DNA of 64,000 nucleotides from Nansenia antarctica (taxonomy: Eukaryota; Chordata; Actinopteri; Argentiniformes; Microstomatidae), in assembly GCA_963989245.1 (NCBI GenBank), contig OZ022342.1, forward strand, positions 10,836,797 to 10,900,796. Direction: 5' to 3'. Positions within the stretch are counted from its first letter, which is position 1; every line of letters starts with the position of its first letter. Position numbers and translations under genes: made by a program. Positions 1 to 13,840 of this stretch are shown one piece after another. The notes below the pieces were generated by a model. That model searched no databases. It was not told where the DNA came from and was given only the letters and a program-made list of their open reading frames with translations.

Positions 1-1023
1 ATGCATGTAGGAGTAGGGCCAAGTGGTAGGGCTACATAGCCCTCCAAATGGAGTTTTTCAGATGCACACTAGTTACAAACGGAGTGTTGTGCGAAATCCC
101 AGAATGCCTTGCGAATCATCGGCAAGATACTGGACTAGCACTAGCAACAAAAGAAAGAAAGCCAACAATGTCATTATTTTCTTCTTTAAGATTTTGGAAA
201 TTAAATTAAACTATTGTATTATCTTAGTTTAATGTAATTTCAATGTATTATAGACCTTCTCTTTATAACAAGCATAACAGAAATAATATGCCGATGTGTC
301 TAGCTATCTATCTAAAATTCTAACAATGTTTTAAGGCTGATTTGTGCATGACAGTCGCACATTTTGACATATTTCCATGTCGCATTTCTCCCCTTTGATG
401 GCATATGACGCCCGAAATTTAACTTAAGTCCAGCTGCCAAATTGTTGCACTTGTTACAGTTCCTCTAATATCAGTGCAGACTGGCAGGATAGGAGCACGG
501 GTTGCTAGCCTACAGAGCACCACTATTCTGTTATGAACTGGCCTGGAATGCAGCATTGTTCTTTTTTATTTTATGACTTTTGATTTGACGTTTCATCGAT
601 TGATAGCGTGAAACTTAAGTTGTGAACGAATCGCGAGCGTCAATGCTTTTCTATGATGGTACTGATGACGTATCAGGGTCTTGAAGGGTTCTCTCGTTTC
701 ATAGAGGCAGATTTCAACCACTACTCCTATCCTTGTAACTCTGTTCCCGAGGGGCAAGCCGAAAAGTGAGTGGCACTCCAAAACGAGGGGTAGGGGTAAA
801 AAAGGGAAATGGGATTGGACCAAAGTCAAAATGTGGCCCTTGGTGACTATCAAAAGTTCTCTCTCTGTGACACTTTCAGAGACAGTGTCTCTCTAGTCTA
901 GACCCTAATCGAACTACAGCGACAAACCGAGGAAAGCCACGCTGGGCTGTATACTGTGCTGGCCTAGTTTTGCTTCCTCCGTCATTCCAAAAGTTAGACA
1001 TTTTCTCCGGCAAACTGATGCAG

Positions 1024-1580
1024 AAGTGTTAATACATGCTTTTGTTATTACCCGTTTGGACTATTGTAACAGTCTCCTTTCTGGTCTTCCAAAGAAGGCT
1101 ATTGGCCGGCTGCAATTAGTCCAAAATGCAGCAGGGAGAGTTTTAACCAAAACAAGCAGAATAGCTCATATAACTCCTATTTTAGAGACTCTGTACTGGC
1201 TTCCTGTTAAGTTCAGAATAGATTTCAAGATCCTTCTGCTGTTTATAAAGCTCTCACTGGCACAGCACCAAAAATCTGAAAGACCTTTTGCTAGCATATC
1301 AGCCCAATAGAGCTTTCAGGTCTTCTGATGCTGGTTTTCTCTGTGTACCACAAATGTACAAAAGAAGAGATCTGGTGAGGCTGCATTCTCATTTTATGCA
1401 CCCAAATTGTGGAATACACTGCCAGTTTACATTAGGGATGCAACCTCAGCAAATATGTTCAAGTCAAGACTAAAAACCCATCTTTTTAATATTGCCTTTA
1501 AATGACTAAACAATTAAATTATGATTATATAATGATTGGAGCACTTTGAGCTGCAACGTTTGCAAGTTATTATTATTATT
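1024..1580 (+). mobile_element. L2-like LINE, truncated 3' end
   Basis: Encodes the end of an L2-type reverse transcriptase ORF (VITRLDYCNSLLSGLPKKAI, QLVQNAAGRVLT, ITPILETLYWLPVKFRID), with frame breaks after about 1260. It continues into the conserved 3' UTR (ATTGCCTTTAAATGACTAAA, TTGGAGCACTTTGAGCTGCA) and an ATT-repeat tail. It is a dead 5'-truncated copy. Confidence 0.85.
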
Positions 1581-2621
1581 GCCATAATAGTGCTATAAAG
1601 GACAATGTTTGAGCCAGCACAGACAGTTCAGCCCTGCTATGTGTAAAGCCCTTTAGTCTCCTAGTTTGACCCTGTAGCAAGTCCCCTCCTGTACTCTTCC
1701 AGTCAATGACCCTGTCCTCACCCGTGCATGTGACACCTTCTGCTTCACCTACTGTACTCATCTTATGGGGTGGTTAAGCTACATATCTATCTTCTTCTGC
1801 ATATATGATACTGAGTAGATACAGGACCCTAGATATATCCATGTCCACTTCACAATTATGTCTTAGAGATACTTACAAAATATGGAGGGGCAAATAACAT
1901 TTCATGGTAGCATTTACCGGGTCTGGCTTATACTGTACCTATCCAGTCCTTTAGATCTACTAATATGTTTAGGGAGTAGGAGCAAGGAGTTGCTTATGGA
2001 CAGGGCCTCAGATTCCAACATTCTGCTATCAAATCACCTCTCTAACGGACCTTTAAACAACACAGGCATACAAAGTCAGCAGGTCACAACAGGTTCTCAT
2101 TCAGCCAGCTCGATTCGACCCCTCACTATGGGACACGCACTCTGTTCTCTGAAAATCCAAGCCTATCTTTGGCACGCCGACTGTTGGCTGTCATTTGCAC
2201 CTAAACTTGCATGCCATTGGTGTGGCAACGGGTGGTCTACCAATGGCATGCCGACCGTCAGTCTAACATCGGCATGTGGACCAACAGTCCACCAATGGAA
2301 TGCCAACGTTGGACTTTTGTCGGCATACCAACCACCGGACTTCCAATGGCTTACAAACATAGGTCTACTGGTAGCAAGCAGACTGTCAGGCCCTCATTAG
2401 TGGTACACTGTTGGGCTAATAGCAGCATAATGCCACAACGGATACCATAATTCTATCGTTAGGGGTCTGATATTGGCTGATGAGGCTCTCTGTTGCCACC
2501 AGCAGCCCTTGCGCTTGCTGGCTGGGTAGGCTACCGTCATCTTTGAAAATTAGGCAGCCTATTGAATCAGCACAGTAGTTGCAGTTGGCATACCACATGC
2601 AGAGCTGTAGTGATAAACAAC

Positions 2622-2784
2622 TGGGGGGTATTCCATCAACATCGCTAAAAGAAAATCCAGGTTTAGTCTGACAAGTCTCGCGAGAGTTCCTAAAAACATC
2701 CAGGCATATTCTGACAAGTCTCGCGAGAGTTATCCAAAATAAGCCAGGATTTTCCTTTAGCGACGTTGATGGAATACCCCCCTG
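2622..2784. mobile_element. GGGGGGTATTCCATCAAC MITE
   Basis: Inverted ends GGGGGGTATTCCATCAAC with AAAAGAAAATCC inside, plus a 20-bp internal direct repeat CTGACAAGTCTCGCGAGAGT at about 2668 and 2711. There is no coding content. Confidence 0.65.
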
Positions 2785-4171
2785 GTGAAGTATACCAGCA
2801 TACAACGGCTGGTTGAGGCTACGTTTAGGACAGTATTCTAAAAGAAGGCCAAATAAAACAATTTTCATGGTTTGATTTTCGGTGTGCTGTGGGTAAATTA
2901 GGCCTCGATTCACCCTAGTCTCGTTTCCAGACACCTCAGCACAAATGTGAAAAATGTCTGGTGGGCCAATGCATCAAACTTCATTTAAACCAATAGAAAA
3001 GAAGTTGAAAACAGACAGCGCATAGCCATTGGCATTCCCTCGCATCACACATTTCTGATTCAGAGCTATGCCCCGCAGCGGTGTGATCACTGATAGCAAA
3101 TAATAACAAATACTTTACTCTGTAAATTCACACGGCCAGGTTTGAGTCGCTGTGCGTAATAGCCTGGGGACGAGGTTTAGATTCACCCTAACTGCGTAAA
3201 GTTAGGTAATTACGCACATCATTTTAGAAAATCCCTAGCGGTTGTGTGGCCCATTAGGCCTACTTGTTTTGTTTGGGGGGTTCAAATTATTCTGCTATAC
3301 CCAAGTCCAGCTGATATTTTGCCACTGACAAGGACATGGGCTAAGTGTGAAACTAAATTAAGTCATATGGATGAACAATTTGGCTCCTTTCCCTAGCCAA
3401 GGATCAAACACGCTGTGGCACAGGTCAACACCAGTGTTTACCCTATGTTTGCTGCCTTGGGGGGGTGGCATGGACCGTGGCATGGACCCCCCCCCCCCCC
3501 CCCCAGGGGGTAAGACCCTGCGACATACCAGCGTCATGTCCAGGGGGTGTACTAACTTGTACATTAAGCCGCCTCACGCTACGGAAACAGGAGATAGGCT
3601 CCTGCCCTATGGGCCATTAGGCTCCAGAACCATCGGTTCTCAAGACTACTTACTTATGTGGTCTTGACTACCTGTCCACTTTCTCACCTGGTTCTTGCGC
3701 TCTCTCTCTCTGGTGCACCATCCTGCTCTCTCTCCTTCTCTCCCTCTCTATCCTCCTCTCTACCTCTTTTGCTGTCAACCAAAAGGCAAACATAACAACC
3801 AGAGTATTTATAATCTAATAAGAGGTATAAATTGATCCATATCAATTTATAACATAATTATAATTGAATATTTGATTGCTGTGGGCAACGCAGTCAGATA
3901 ATGTCATTTTGACTTTACTCTCTCACCTGAAAAAAAATCGTATGTCCAACTATAAAAAAACAGACATTTCCAATGCTTCAATCCACTGTCCATGTACTGC
4001 CATTATGGTATTACCATGAAGCCCAATTCTAGCAGAATAAGAAAGATAGTATATCTACTTTAAGTAAAATAATAAAGTGCATCCAGTTAGCTCTTAGCTG
4101 GCATGTGTGCAGCAGACTAGCTCATCTAATCACCTCTGAGCTAGATAGTTAGCTTGCTAGTTCTTTGACAC

Positions 4172-4882
4172 CAGGGCTGCCAAGTTTCACCAAAAGTTTG
4201 GAGCGAGATTTTGTGACCCGAAACCGCGGCCCCTCTCTCCCACCCAATTATTTGTGCTAGTTTCCTGCAATTTGACATACTTAACCACAACATTCACACC
4301 TCCCACCCTAACCTAAGTATAACAACCATGTCACAGTTGGTGATGAGGGTGTTGGCCACTTCTCTTAAAAATACATACATCGCGTGTATGTGAGTCGAAG
4401 GAATTTCATGCAAAAAACCTTGTGATATTAATAAACAACTTGCGGTTTGAAAGTACCAGTAGGCTACCAGATACGATGTTGTATGCACATTTTTTATTTG
4501 ATTTTATTTATTGACAAAAAAAATACAATACATCGGCCAAGCAATGATCCTACTTGTGATTGTCAGGGATAGAGCGATAAAGTCTGTGACTTGTTTCCGT
4601 CGCTGTCCCTGGTGTTAGAGACTTGCTACGTTCTTACATGCAGCTCGCGTGAACACAGGTTCTTCCATCTGCGCTCGCCTCCCGCTTCGACTGCAGACTC
4701 AAGTTAACGCGTGTGCAGAAAGATGCCACGAAACTCTTGTCCGGTAGCTTTCTTTCAAGGAATTTCAAAAATAAAAGTCCCGTAAAACAATTGTTATTTC
4801 ACGCCGTGAGAAATAGAGGTGCGGCGTGAGAACTGGTTGAAATGCGCGAGTCTCACGACCAAAGCGTGAGATTTGGCAGCTG
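4172..4882. mobile_element. non-autonomous hAT element, 711 bp
   Basis: Ends CAGGGCTGCCAAGTTTCAC (4172) and, in complement, CAGCTGCCAAATCTCACGC (4882) are imperfect inverted repeats. Perfect 8-bp target duplications TTTGACAC lie at 4164-4171 and 4883-4890. There is no transposase ORF. Confidence 0.85.
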
Positions 4883-5389
4883 TTTGACACTATTTTACAT
4901 ACCATGGAACTATAATCAGACACGTTCTCGTCACAATAATAACGACCAATTTGAACCAACTTGCTCTGTTAGAACACTCAGCAATCATATTTGCTAACGT
5001 TTCAACTTGCTTATTTTCCATCTGCAGACATCTCCCCCTGCAAAAACTCTCTCTCTTGTCGCGCGCGCACACTCGGGCACAATCTTGTACGCGAGTGTGT
5101 CCAGCGCGAAGCGAAGTGTGGAGAGGTAGGTTTGGCTATGCGAGACTACTGGCGGACTAACGTTACCAACGAGCCCATGACATGGGTTTGCCACTCGCCA
5201 GATTCGGGTTGGGTGCATTTTAAAAAAGCAGATATTTTAGCCTGCTTGTCAGATGTTTGGTGTTTACATCCGTAATAATTCCTCTTTCTTGGGGGGGCGG
5301 GGGGTTTCGTTGGGGGGGCGGCTCACCCCTCCAAGGCAATGGTAGGGGAAACACTGAACACTGATGCAATTCTATCAGTTTACCTGGTG

Positions 5390-5690
5390 TAGTTGGCACA
5401 CGACATCTCAGAGGCCAAGGAACCAGGAAAAGGTGTTGACGCCAGAATATTTATGGAGCACCAGCTCCTTGCAGACCACGTGACCCGCATGAACCAGTCC
5501 ATCTTAAGAGTCATGAGTCTCTCTGCGGTGGGACCATGAACCCTTTGGCTGGATGAATCCAAGATACCCACCAGGACGTCCTTGATGGCCTCATCGACCC
5601 GGCTGGGCTGTTTGGGATCGCCCTGGATGACCAGAGTCGAGTTGAGGAAGGACAAGGAGGTGTACACCATCATCCTCCTCCTCAAGGGTA
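5390..5690 (-). other. open stretch of unknown nature, possible exon or relic
   Basis: About 101 codons are open on the minus strand (TLVIQGDPKQPSRVDEAIKD within it), ending at a donor-like CACCAG/gtaaac. A shorter plus-strand frame also has acceptor- and donor-like edges. I recognise neither product and find no neighbouring exons. Confidence 0.2.
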
Positions 5691-5835
5691 AGCCTTGTTC
5701 GGAGACAAGGCCATTCCTTAGTCAGGTTGTCACTATGAGGCACCCTCCTCCTCTATTCAACATTCTGAGGATGCACTCTCTGACCTCACTCTCTTGTGTG
5801 CCAGGCAAACTGAACACAAGGGGAGGGACTGACTG

Positions 5836-6092
5836 GGGGCGGCTGTGGCGCAGGAGGTAGAGCCGGCGTCTAATGATCGCGAGGTCGGCAGATCGGTGGT
5901 TCGAGCCCCGGCTGGCCACATGTCAGTGTCCATGGGCAAGACACTGAACCCCAAATTGCTCCCAGTGAGCAGGCCGGCGCCTTGCATGGTAGCTTGCCGC
6001 CATTGGTGTGTGAATGTGTGGGGGATGGGTGAATGAGAGGCCATTGTAAAGCGCTTTGGAATAAGGCGCGATATAAGTCAGTCCATTTAATT
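5836..6092 (+). mobile_element. tRNA-derived SINE, copy A
   Basis: The head has Pol III box A (TGGCGCAGGAGG) and box B (GGTTCGAGCCC) motifs. The body has AATTGCTCCCAGTGAGCAGG and the tail GCGCTTTGGAATAAGGCGCG. Shares its full length with the copy at 61.76 kb. It is a SINE, not a tRNA gene. Confidence 0.8.
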
Positions 6093-7987
6093 TACCGTCG
6101 CTGGGAGTACTCCTTCCAGGGTAGTGGCAAGAGGTTTGGAGATGCTACGGTGTGGCAACCATAGATCTGTTCACAGGAACATGTGAAATGTCCGTTATTC
6201 TTGTCGATTACAGATCAACAATGGCCATGCGCTCCGGTATACCTTCCCTTCAGTGAGCCTAATTCCTCCAACTCACTCGTGAGTGAGAGCCTGTCCCTGC
6301 TGCTGATAGCCCAAAATTGGTTGGGGAGACCATGGACCTCTCCTTCTTACAGGGCCTGCTTGACAAGGGCAAAACCTTTCGCCACAGTGAAAGTCTACCT
6401 GGTTACGATCTTGGTGTGCCATGTAGGTTTCTGGCATTTTATGCACTGTCTTCGTCCAGACGTCAAACAGTGAGTCCCCTCATGCAGTGAGGCCCCTCAT
6501 GCTGTCTTACTTGTGATTACCCAGTTTTCCCCTGGCATATCTATTACTTGTTTGTCTATTACTTGTACCATTCCCCAATTTTTTTGAGCTGACTTTTTGT
6601 AGTGTGTAAGCTTCCACAGCCTATACAGGCATGATTGAATAGGCTTTTAGGTACACAGAGTGTGTGTCCCATAGTGAGGGGTCTCTCTCATCTCCTTCAG
6701 AGAACCTGAGTTGCATTCATAACCTCTAGTTTCCCATGGTGGCAAACCCTAACCCTATACAGTCTCACCTCAGCTCAAAGTAAATCCACTGAACTGAAGC
6801 ATTGGGTCTGATCTGAAGTAAGGGTCCAATAAAGTATGGATTCATGATTCAAGAACAAAAAAATACAGTGACACCACTTACAATGGAGAGAATGTGGAGG
6901 GGGGGGGGGGTAATTAATACAAAGCAGTTTAAAGAAAGCCCACCGCTTTCCCCCACTCGGAAACAGCAGGAATCCATGATAAGCAGCTCATCACACACAC
7001 ACACGAGGAGAGGAGAGGAGAGGAGGGGAAAGAAGGGGGTTTCGACGGCTATACTGTACACTCTCAGATTAATAGCGCCTCAGGTTGTGCGTCCCTCCCG
7101 CTGCTCTCTGGCACTCCAGACTTTTTAACCAGAGATAATTCACTGACACCCATGTCACTTCTGATAATTGGGGCGCGTCACTGAGCTCGCTCACCTGTCT
7201 CCTCGCAGGTGCGGAGGTGTCATCGCCGGAGGCGAGAAGGATATCTAGTCTCCCGCCCTCTTCCCTCTGAGGGTAAAACAGCTGCTCCAGGACCGAGAGA
7301 AAGCGGAAGAGGAAGATAAGGAGTAGGAGGAGAATAGTGTCAAGGCAAGGGTCTCTGATATTTGTCATAGAATACACTCTTCAAAGACCCTATCTTATCC
7401 ATCTCTTACTCTCTATGGTTCCCCAAACAATATTCCCCTTCTTGATATTGTATACACTTTGTGCAGAACCAATACCTGTGTAGCATCCATATACAGCACC
7501 CACAGCAAGATAGCTGTTATGCTGAGGCTCCAAATGGATACAGCAGACAAGGCAGACATCAGGCAAAATGTACCCTGACTATCACTGGTTTCTTTACTGG
7601 AGGTGTCAATCTAAGTACCAGCTAAAGCACAGGGCAAACCTGATGTCAGAAAGACGGACAGAAGAAGTCTGGGAACATACAGGACTAGAAGGAAGAGATA
7701 TTGAAAGAAAAGAAAGTGGTAAAAACCACACCGCTTGGGATTAATTGTCTGCAAGCCTAAATATTTCCGCTGTGGCTCATGAACTCGAAAGGCTGGGGGG
7801 GTCTCACTTGTTGTTGGGGTGGGGGTCACGAGCAGGTCGGTTCTAATGGCGCCGCCCGGCATGGTCGCGATTCCACACTCATTACACAATTTACAATTAC
7901 TGCTACCTATTTCCCCGAGAGGGGTGGGTGAACCATTACCACCACGACTCAAATGAAGTGGATAATTGTGTCTCTCTGTGGCACATC

Positions 7988-8029
7988 ATGAGACAAGAGA
8001 GAGTGGGAGAAAGAAAGAGAGGGAGACCA

Positions 8030-8069
<40 letters not shown>
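7988..8069. repeat. GA-rich microsatellite
   Basis: AGAGAGAG/GAAAGAGA-type purine tract. Confidence 0.9.
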
Positions 8070-8199
8070 GGGCAGTGATGTCACTGGACAAATGCAGACA
8101 GGCGGTGATGCTGTATTCTTCACTGAGGAGTGTCTGTGTGAGGGAGTCCTCTGGCCTGATACTCCCCCCTGCAGGTGAAATCTGAAGTTATTGGTTATT

Positions 8200-11100
8200 A
8201 GTATAGTACATTATAGGGGACTCAGAACCAAGTAGGCCAACAACTGTTGTATGCATTTCCAAATGTAAGAACATGCACAGTATGAGAAACTCTTCAAAAT
8301 GTAAGAACATTTCACATGTTTGTGGGGAAATCAGATGAAAAAACCTGAATACATGAATAGAAAATGAACAAAAACAGACTCGCCCTTGACGTCTCTTGAA
8401 TGCTAAATGTATGATGAAGGCCAATGATTTTAGAGCAAACCAACACAGACTTGTCAAACTTTGTGCCATTAGTATCCTTTGTCTTAGCACAGTTGTCATG
8501 TAAGGCTTGTACCCATATTAAATATTAATTCTGCATAATAACTTTCAAAGGGGAATAAAGTAAGTTAATTATTAATAGTATGTATATTCAAGGCATCTTT
8601 TCTTTTCTTTTTTTTCAGTCGCAGAAAAATATTCCCAGGCAGTTGCCACTCGAGAAGAACCAATCGCCCTAACACTACACCCAAGGATGTATGTGAACTA
8701 GTAAATACTGATATAAGTTCTAAACAACTAGCACACTCACAAAGAAGAAAACACGGGTCAGATACACATGTAGTTCCAAAAGAGCCAACGAGAGCCAACA
8801 GGTCTCAAAGTGTGGGTTTAAACAACAGTATGCCTTATTATACATTGCAAATACAATACAGGAAAACACACATTGACACATTTTGTTTGGTCCAACAAAA
8901 TCCAGTCAAATTGTGTGCGAGGACAGCAAGCCAAGGTCAGTTAATTGGTCTACGTCACAAACCATCAACGGGAGAGAGGGAGGAAATAAAGCAAGCTCAC
9001 TGATGAGAGGAAATGCTATCTTGGAGACGATGGATATCTCATTTACTGCATTCTGTCCCATTTCGACACAATTTGCAACGAGCCAGTTAATATGCACGTT
9101 ATCCGGTGTTGGAGAGGGCATTTGAGAGGGTGAGAGACGAACCGTTTCAGTGTCGATTTACAGCAATCCCCATTGTCAAAAAAAATAAAAAAAATAAAAA
9201 GAGACAGGCAGAAAGCGAGTACTTCCCATTCTTCAGAGCTCTTTTAGTTTAATTCAATTTTACCTTTCAATACCTTATGACATACAGGAAGTCTTCACGT
9301 TATTAGATTACAGGAGTGAAAAGAGATCAACCTGATTCTTTAAAGCTTCAGATATGAAAAAAATGTTATTCATTTTTCATCTTCTTTTTCAACATGGAGA
9401 AGTGAAGATGATCCCTCCTGAGTGATTTAGACTATCCTCATCAGTGTTTGGCCAGTTCCAGCTACTGAATACACAACACATGTGTTACTAAACTTAGCTA
9501 CTACTAGACCTTTATCTGGGTAGATTTTGTTCACGCTAACTGAGAAAACACACTGAATATCTACTATTGAGAACATTTTAGCTGAACTTAGACATATTGG
9601 TAGTGACATACATTACGGGTGCTGCTTTATAGGTTACCTGGCTAATAAAGGGATAGAAATCATTTGTGAACCGATATGGAATAACTTATTTCTCCTGCCT
9701 TTAAGACAGAGCAACTCTGCCCATAGTCCAGTTCTGCAGCATACCATCACAACAGAAAGCGAGGCTTGGATCGACCACAAATGGTCATCTCACAAAGTAA
9801 ACGCCTGATTACTACCCTGATTACTAATTCTCTATTGCAGGTGTGAGTAACGCTAGCTACATTTGAAACCGATAACGGAACAGATAAACCTAGTGTTCCT
9901 TTACCATTATAAGAAGACAAAATGCAGGTCTCCTTCAAGTTCACATGCATTTTACTGTGGTATTTCAAGGGCCTGTTGATGAGTGATCCATGAGATGTGA
10001 GAGGAATATTAACGACACAAAAAAGCAACAACTCTCTCCCTATCCCCAATTATGATCAAACTTCTATCCACCTCTCCATCTTTTTTGTCTTCCTTTACCA
10101 CATGAATAATAGGTCAGATCTGATCGAACAGGCCCCGCATTTTCTACCAGACAGCTCTTCCCGGATTCCTCAATCAATACCGGTCACTAATGTCTGAGAC
10201 GCTTGATTCCATATTCAAATAACAGGGCAAACGTGATGGCATTGTGGCACGCATCATCTCCCCAAAGTCATATGCGATTAGACACGACTGTTTCATCCAT
10301 TGCAGAGCAGAAGGGGAGAAAATACATTAAACTAATTAACAGGGGGCTCTAACCCATCACTGCATGTCTTATGAAACATTTAAAGCACAGAACACATGCA
10401 TAGACACTGGGTATACATATAGAGCTGGGGAAAAGGCACTGGGGGTTGCCAGATATAGAATAATACCAAATGAAACATCCTCTGAGCACATTTCCTTGCT
10501 CAGTGCATTAGGATGGCTGCAGGCACTACCTTTGTCTCCATCGCAGCATTGACTAAAACGGTGTATTGTAACACGACACCCCTGATTTCATGCAATATGG
10601 AGGATTACGGAATTGAATTGAACGCTCATCTTTTTTTGTTCACATTTCTAAATTAGGATTTTCTGCCTTCATAATGACATAGAGTAGTCTCCTTTTTTGT
10701 CAAATCAATGGCAGCTATTTATATGAGCAATAATCCCTCACCCAGCACTGAACTGCCAGAAAAAAGTGACGGTTTAAAGTCATGCCTAAAAAAAATGGAA
10801 AAAACAAACCAAATGAATGCAAATTGGTGTCTTCTCCGCGCGTTTGGAATGACCATCTTTGAGAACATGTCCATTAAAAAAAAAAACTCATACCCCTTGA
10901 AATAATTAGAAGGGAAAAATAAGCTCACTTTGATTTGGGAAAAGTAGTGAACAGAACCCTGGTTCAGTAGATACAGTAAGGTTATGATACACACACACGC
11001 CCCCCCCCCCCCCCCCCCCCCCCCCCACCCCTCGTGTCTCAACAGAACATGAATGCCTGACAAGTAGGCTATCATCCAAGAGATCATTAAGCAAAAGGGC

Positions 11101-12470
11101 TTCAAGTGCCATCGCCAGTGTGAGGGGGATGCCATGGCAACAGGGTTCGCCCCTGCTTGAGAGACAAGATAAAAACAATGAGAGGCATGGTGCAGGCAGG
11201 GCGCTGAACGATCGGCTGCTGATCGATGGATCTTCTCTGTTATCCCCTCCTTTAGAGATGAGGCGGGGAGGTGGGGAAGGAGGGGAGGAGGGGAGAAGGG
11301 GAAAGGCCAGACTGCTGCTTTAGGGCTTGGTAGGTGCCGCAACAGTGGGAACCCTTCTTCAAAGCCCTAATCATTTCATCACAAGGGTCCAATTGAACAT
11401 GTGATACAGTTGTATTTGCATATGAGCGATTGCAATTACTTAAATAAAAGACTTCTGGGAAAGACACGTCTTTGGTATAGAATTGATATTAACAGTGATG
11501 TTAATGAATACACAACATAAAGAGCTCTAAAAATAACCCTGATAATTCTGGATTTTGAGTTCTAGGTATCGTAGGGTATTGTTCAGTCATTTATGCAGAA
11601 TATCCGTCTTCACAACAACCTTTGTAGTCACACGTGACCTATTCTTAAAATGTGATATATCAACCTGTGAGGAGTCCACCTACCTACTACTGTACCCAAA
11701 GCCTTTCTGATATCATATTTCAGACAACAGAACAACCGTGTGTATGCTTCTGCGTAAATACTACAATTTGACTGAGGTGAGCTCTGAGTCTCCGCATTAT
11801 CTTTTGCTGTTGTCAGCACAGTTGTGTGTTGTGCTAAACCCCAGCAGGGTGTCAACTAAATGCCATCAGGTTATGGCTGTGGTTGCTTGCTTTTTTTATG
11901 TTCTCTTTTTGAGGCGAGGGATAAGCACTGTATTTTCTCCCATAGAACCCACACACATGCACAGACACAGACACACATACCAACACGCACACACACACAC
12001 GGAAGGAAGGAAGTTCACTTACTAACAACATGTGCTAATCAATCTGGTGAAAGCAATCTGTCAGGAAATCTTTAGTGTTAAGAAAGCCTCCTTGAATAAG
12101 GATAAGGCCTATCCACAGGGCAGGGCACGGCTGGGACTTAGCAATAGCTGTCTTTACGCATCCCTCATGTCAATAAGGATTATAAGCCAGCTTTTATCTT
12201 TTCAACCACACAGACCAGTCAGTCATTTAAATGGGTGAATAGTGAATAGTTCAGTTCTCTTCAATAAATAAAAAAATATATATCCTTCCATAAATACATT
12301 CAAATCCGAAACTCATTCAAATTCCAACACCATATGCCTAATGTGAGATCTAATCGTTCTCTTTATTCCGCGGAATTCACAGAAGGCAATCTTTTAACAT
12401 ACTTGTTTAAGACCTGAAAGGATAAACATATCCCACCTATTGTTGATCGCACAGCACCTTTCTTCTCAAC
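8200..12470. other. gene-free spacer
   Basis: AT-rich single-copy-looking sequence with short simple repeats (poly-C at 11.0 kb, CA at 11.95-12.0 kb). Its ORFs are short or driven by simple repeats. No mobile-element ends were recognised. Confidence 0.5.
11000..11026. repeat. poly-C tract
   Basis: 27 consecutive C. Similar but shorter C/G runs at 3488-3504, 6898-6910 and 42425-42439. Confidence 0.95.
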
Positions 12471-12479
12471 TTAAGGCCG

Positions 12480-13080
12480 ACAATTCCGCCGAGAATATGC
12501 TGTTTTGAGACTGACAGAAGCCTTATGCAAATCTGGTGTATTGTGGAAATGTTCTGAACAAAAGAAACATTATTGCATTTCATGGACCAACCCAAAGACT
12601 GCTGAATATGGAGAAAGGAATTGTATTTACAGATATTCCAATAGAGCTAAAATAGCCTCATTTCTCTCTACTCCCATCAAAAGGAATATATTGAAGAAGA
12701 AAAAAAATCATCTGCCCACTGAAGAACAAATAAAAGCAAATTTTGACATTTTGCATTCATCGCCTTCCCTTTATAGGTCAATGGAAACACCAGCCGACCT
12801 CACATTGTTTCTAAATGCCATTTTGTAAAACAGGGACGCCGGAATTAATTAATGCACGGATAGCTGCCACTGTCAAGAGGCGCACATTAAAATCAATGAT
12901 TAATAAATTCAAAACACACAACAAACTCAGGGGGGAGATGAAAATAGTATTGTGCTCCCTAGGAAGCGGCCCCAGTGCGGGTCCTCCCACCAGCGAGGCG
13001 ACCACTCAGATGCCTAATGGAAAGTAGCCGGTGCCAGCTGTGTGCCTGTGAATAAAATCACTTTAATTAAAGGAATTACA
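12480..13080. other. candidate conserved non-coding element
   Basis: AT-rich, non-repetitive and without ORFs that look coding. It has clustered homeodomain-type TTAATTAAT and AATGATTAAT motifs. On human 19q12 the side of CCNE1 away from PLEKHF1 leads to URI1 and the ZNF536 gene desert, rich in conserved non-coding DNA. Conservation is not testable here. Confidence 0.25.
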
Positions 13081-13821
13081 ATGGAAAGGAACCGGGGATA
13101 TGTGGAACAGAATCGACAGGAAGCGGCCCTCGTGTTTGACACACACACACACACACACACACACTGCCTCCACAACCATAGACTTAGAGACTTAAAGGAA
13201 CAGAGTGCCTTTGTGTTCCTCATTTTTAATAAGCCTAATCCCCACATGTTTTATTACACACAACAATCTACTTTGAGATTTTGTAGTCTTTAGTCTTGCC
13301 TGGTAATTGTCCACTTCCATCTTTAACCATGAGGAAGAAAGAAATGGATAGCCTATTTATAGTGAGACACATGAAATATAACATAAAACATGTATTGACT
13401 ATATGAATATGTTGATGTGATACGCGGAAGTGTTGAATTATTAACACAGATGACAACATTTACAGACATTGATGAGTCACCCTGCTGATTTGTAAAGCAA
13501 TGGCAGGAAATAAGAATAATGATTTGTTCTATTTTGGGGAGTTTCTATTTTTGACTATATATGTAGCCCCTTTCACAAGCTGCTTTCAGAATTGAGCACT
13601 AATGCTGTCCAAACATCATAGAGAGAGAATATAGGCTTATTTGAAAGAATCAATTCATTTGGGATCTTGATTAAAAACATCAACCAAGAGAATATTATTC
13701 TCCAAATATGAAGACATGGAACAAAGAACAGTGGCTATTTACCTCCTCGCCTGCTTTTCAAGGTTTGAGATCGATCAGAGCAAATCACAGATAATCTAAT
13801 GTGGCTGTAGTTAATGTGATA

Positions 13822-13840
13822 CGCCACCAGGGGGTAGCAG
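13822..13840 (+). promoter_or_regulatory. CTCF-like motif, forward
   Basis: CGCCACCAGGGGGTAGCAG closely fits the vertebrate CTCF core CCASYAGRKGGC. Sequence match only. Confidence 0.4.

Noticed and set aside
1882..2934. 172-codon ORFs on both strands around 1.9-2.9 kb
   Set aside because: One is made of diverged CCAATGGCATGCC repeats, the other overlaps a palindromic MITE; no family resemblance.
5842..5915. tRNA gene suggested by box A and box B
   Set aside because: The body and tail, repeated at 61.76 kb and 55.04 kb, show it is a SINE head; it does not fold as a full cloverleaf by eye.
10719..11342. 207-codon minus-strand ORF
   Set aside because: Runs through poly-C and low-complexity sequence giving a glycine run; no domain, no splice context.
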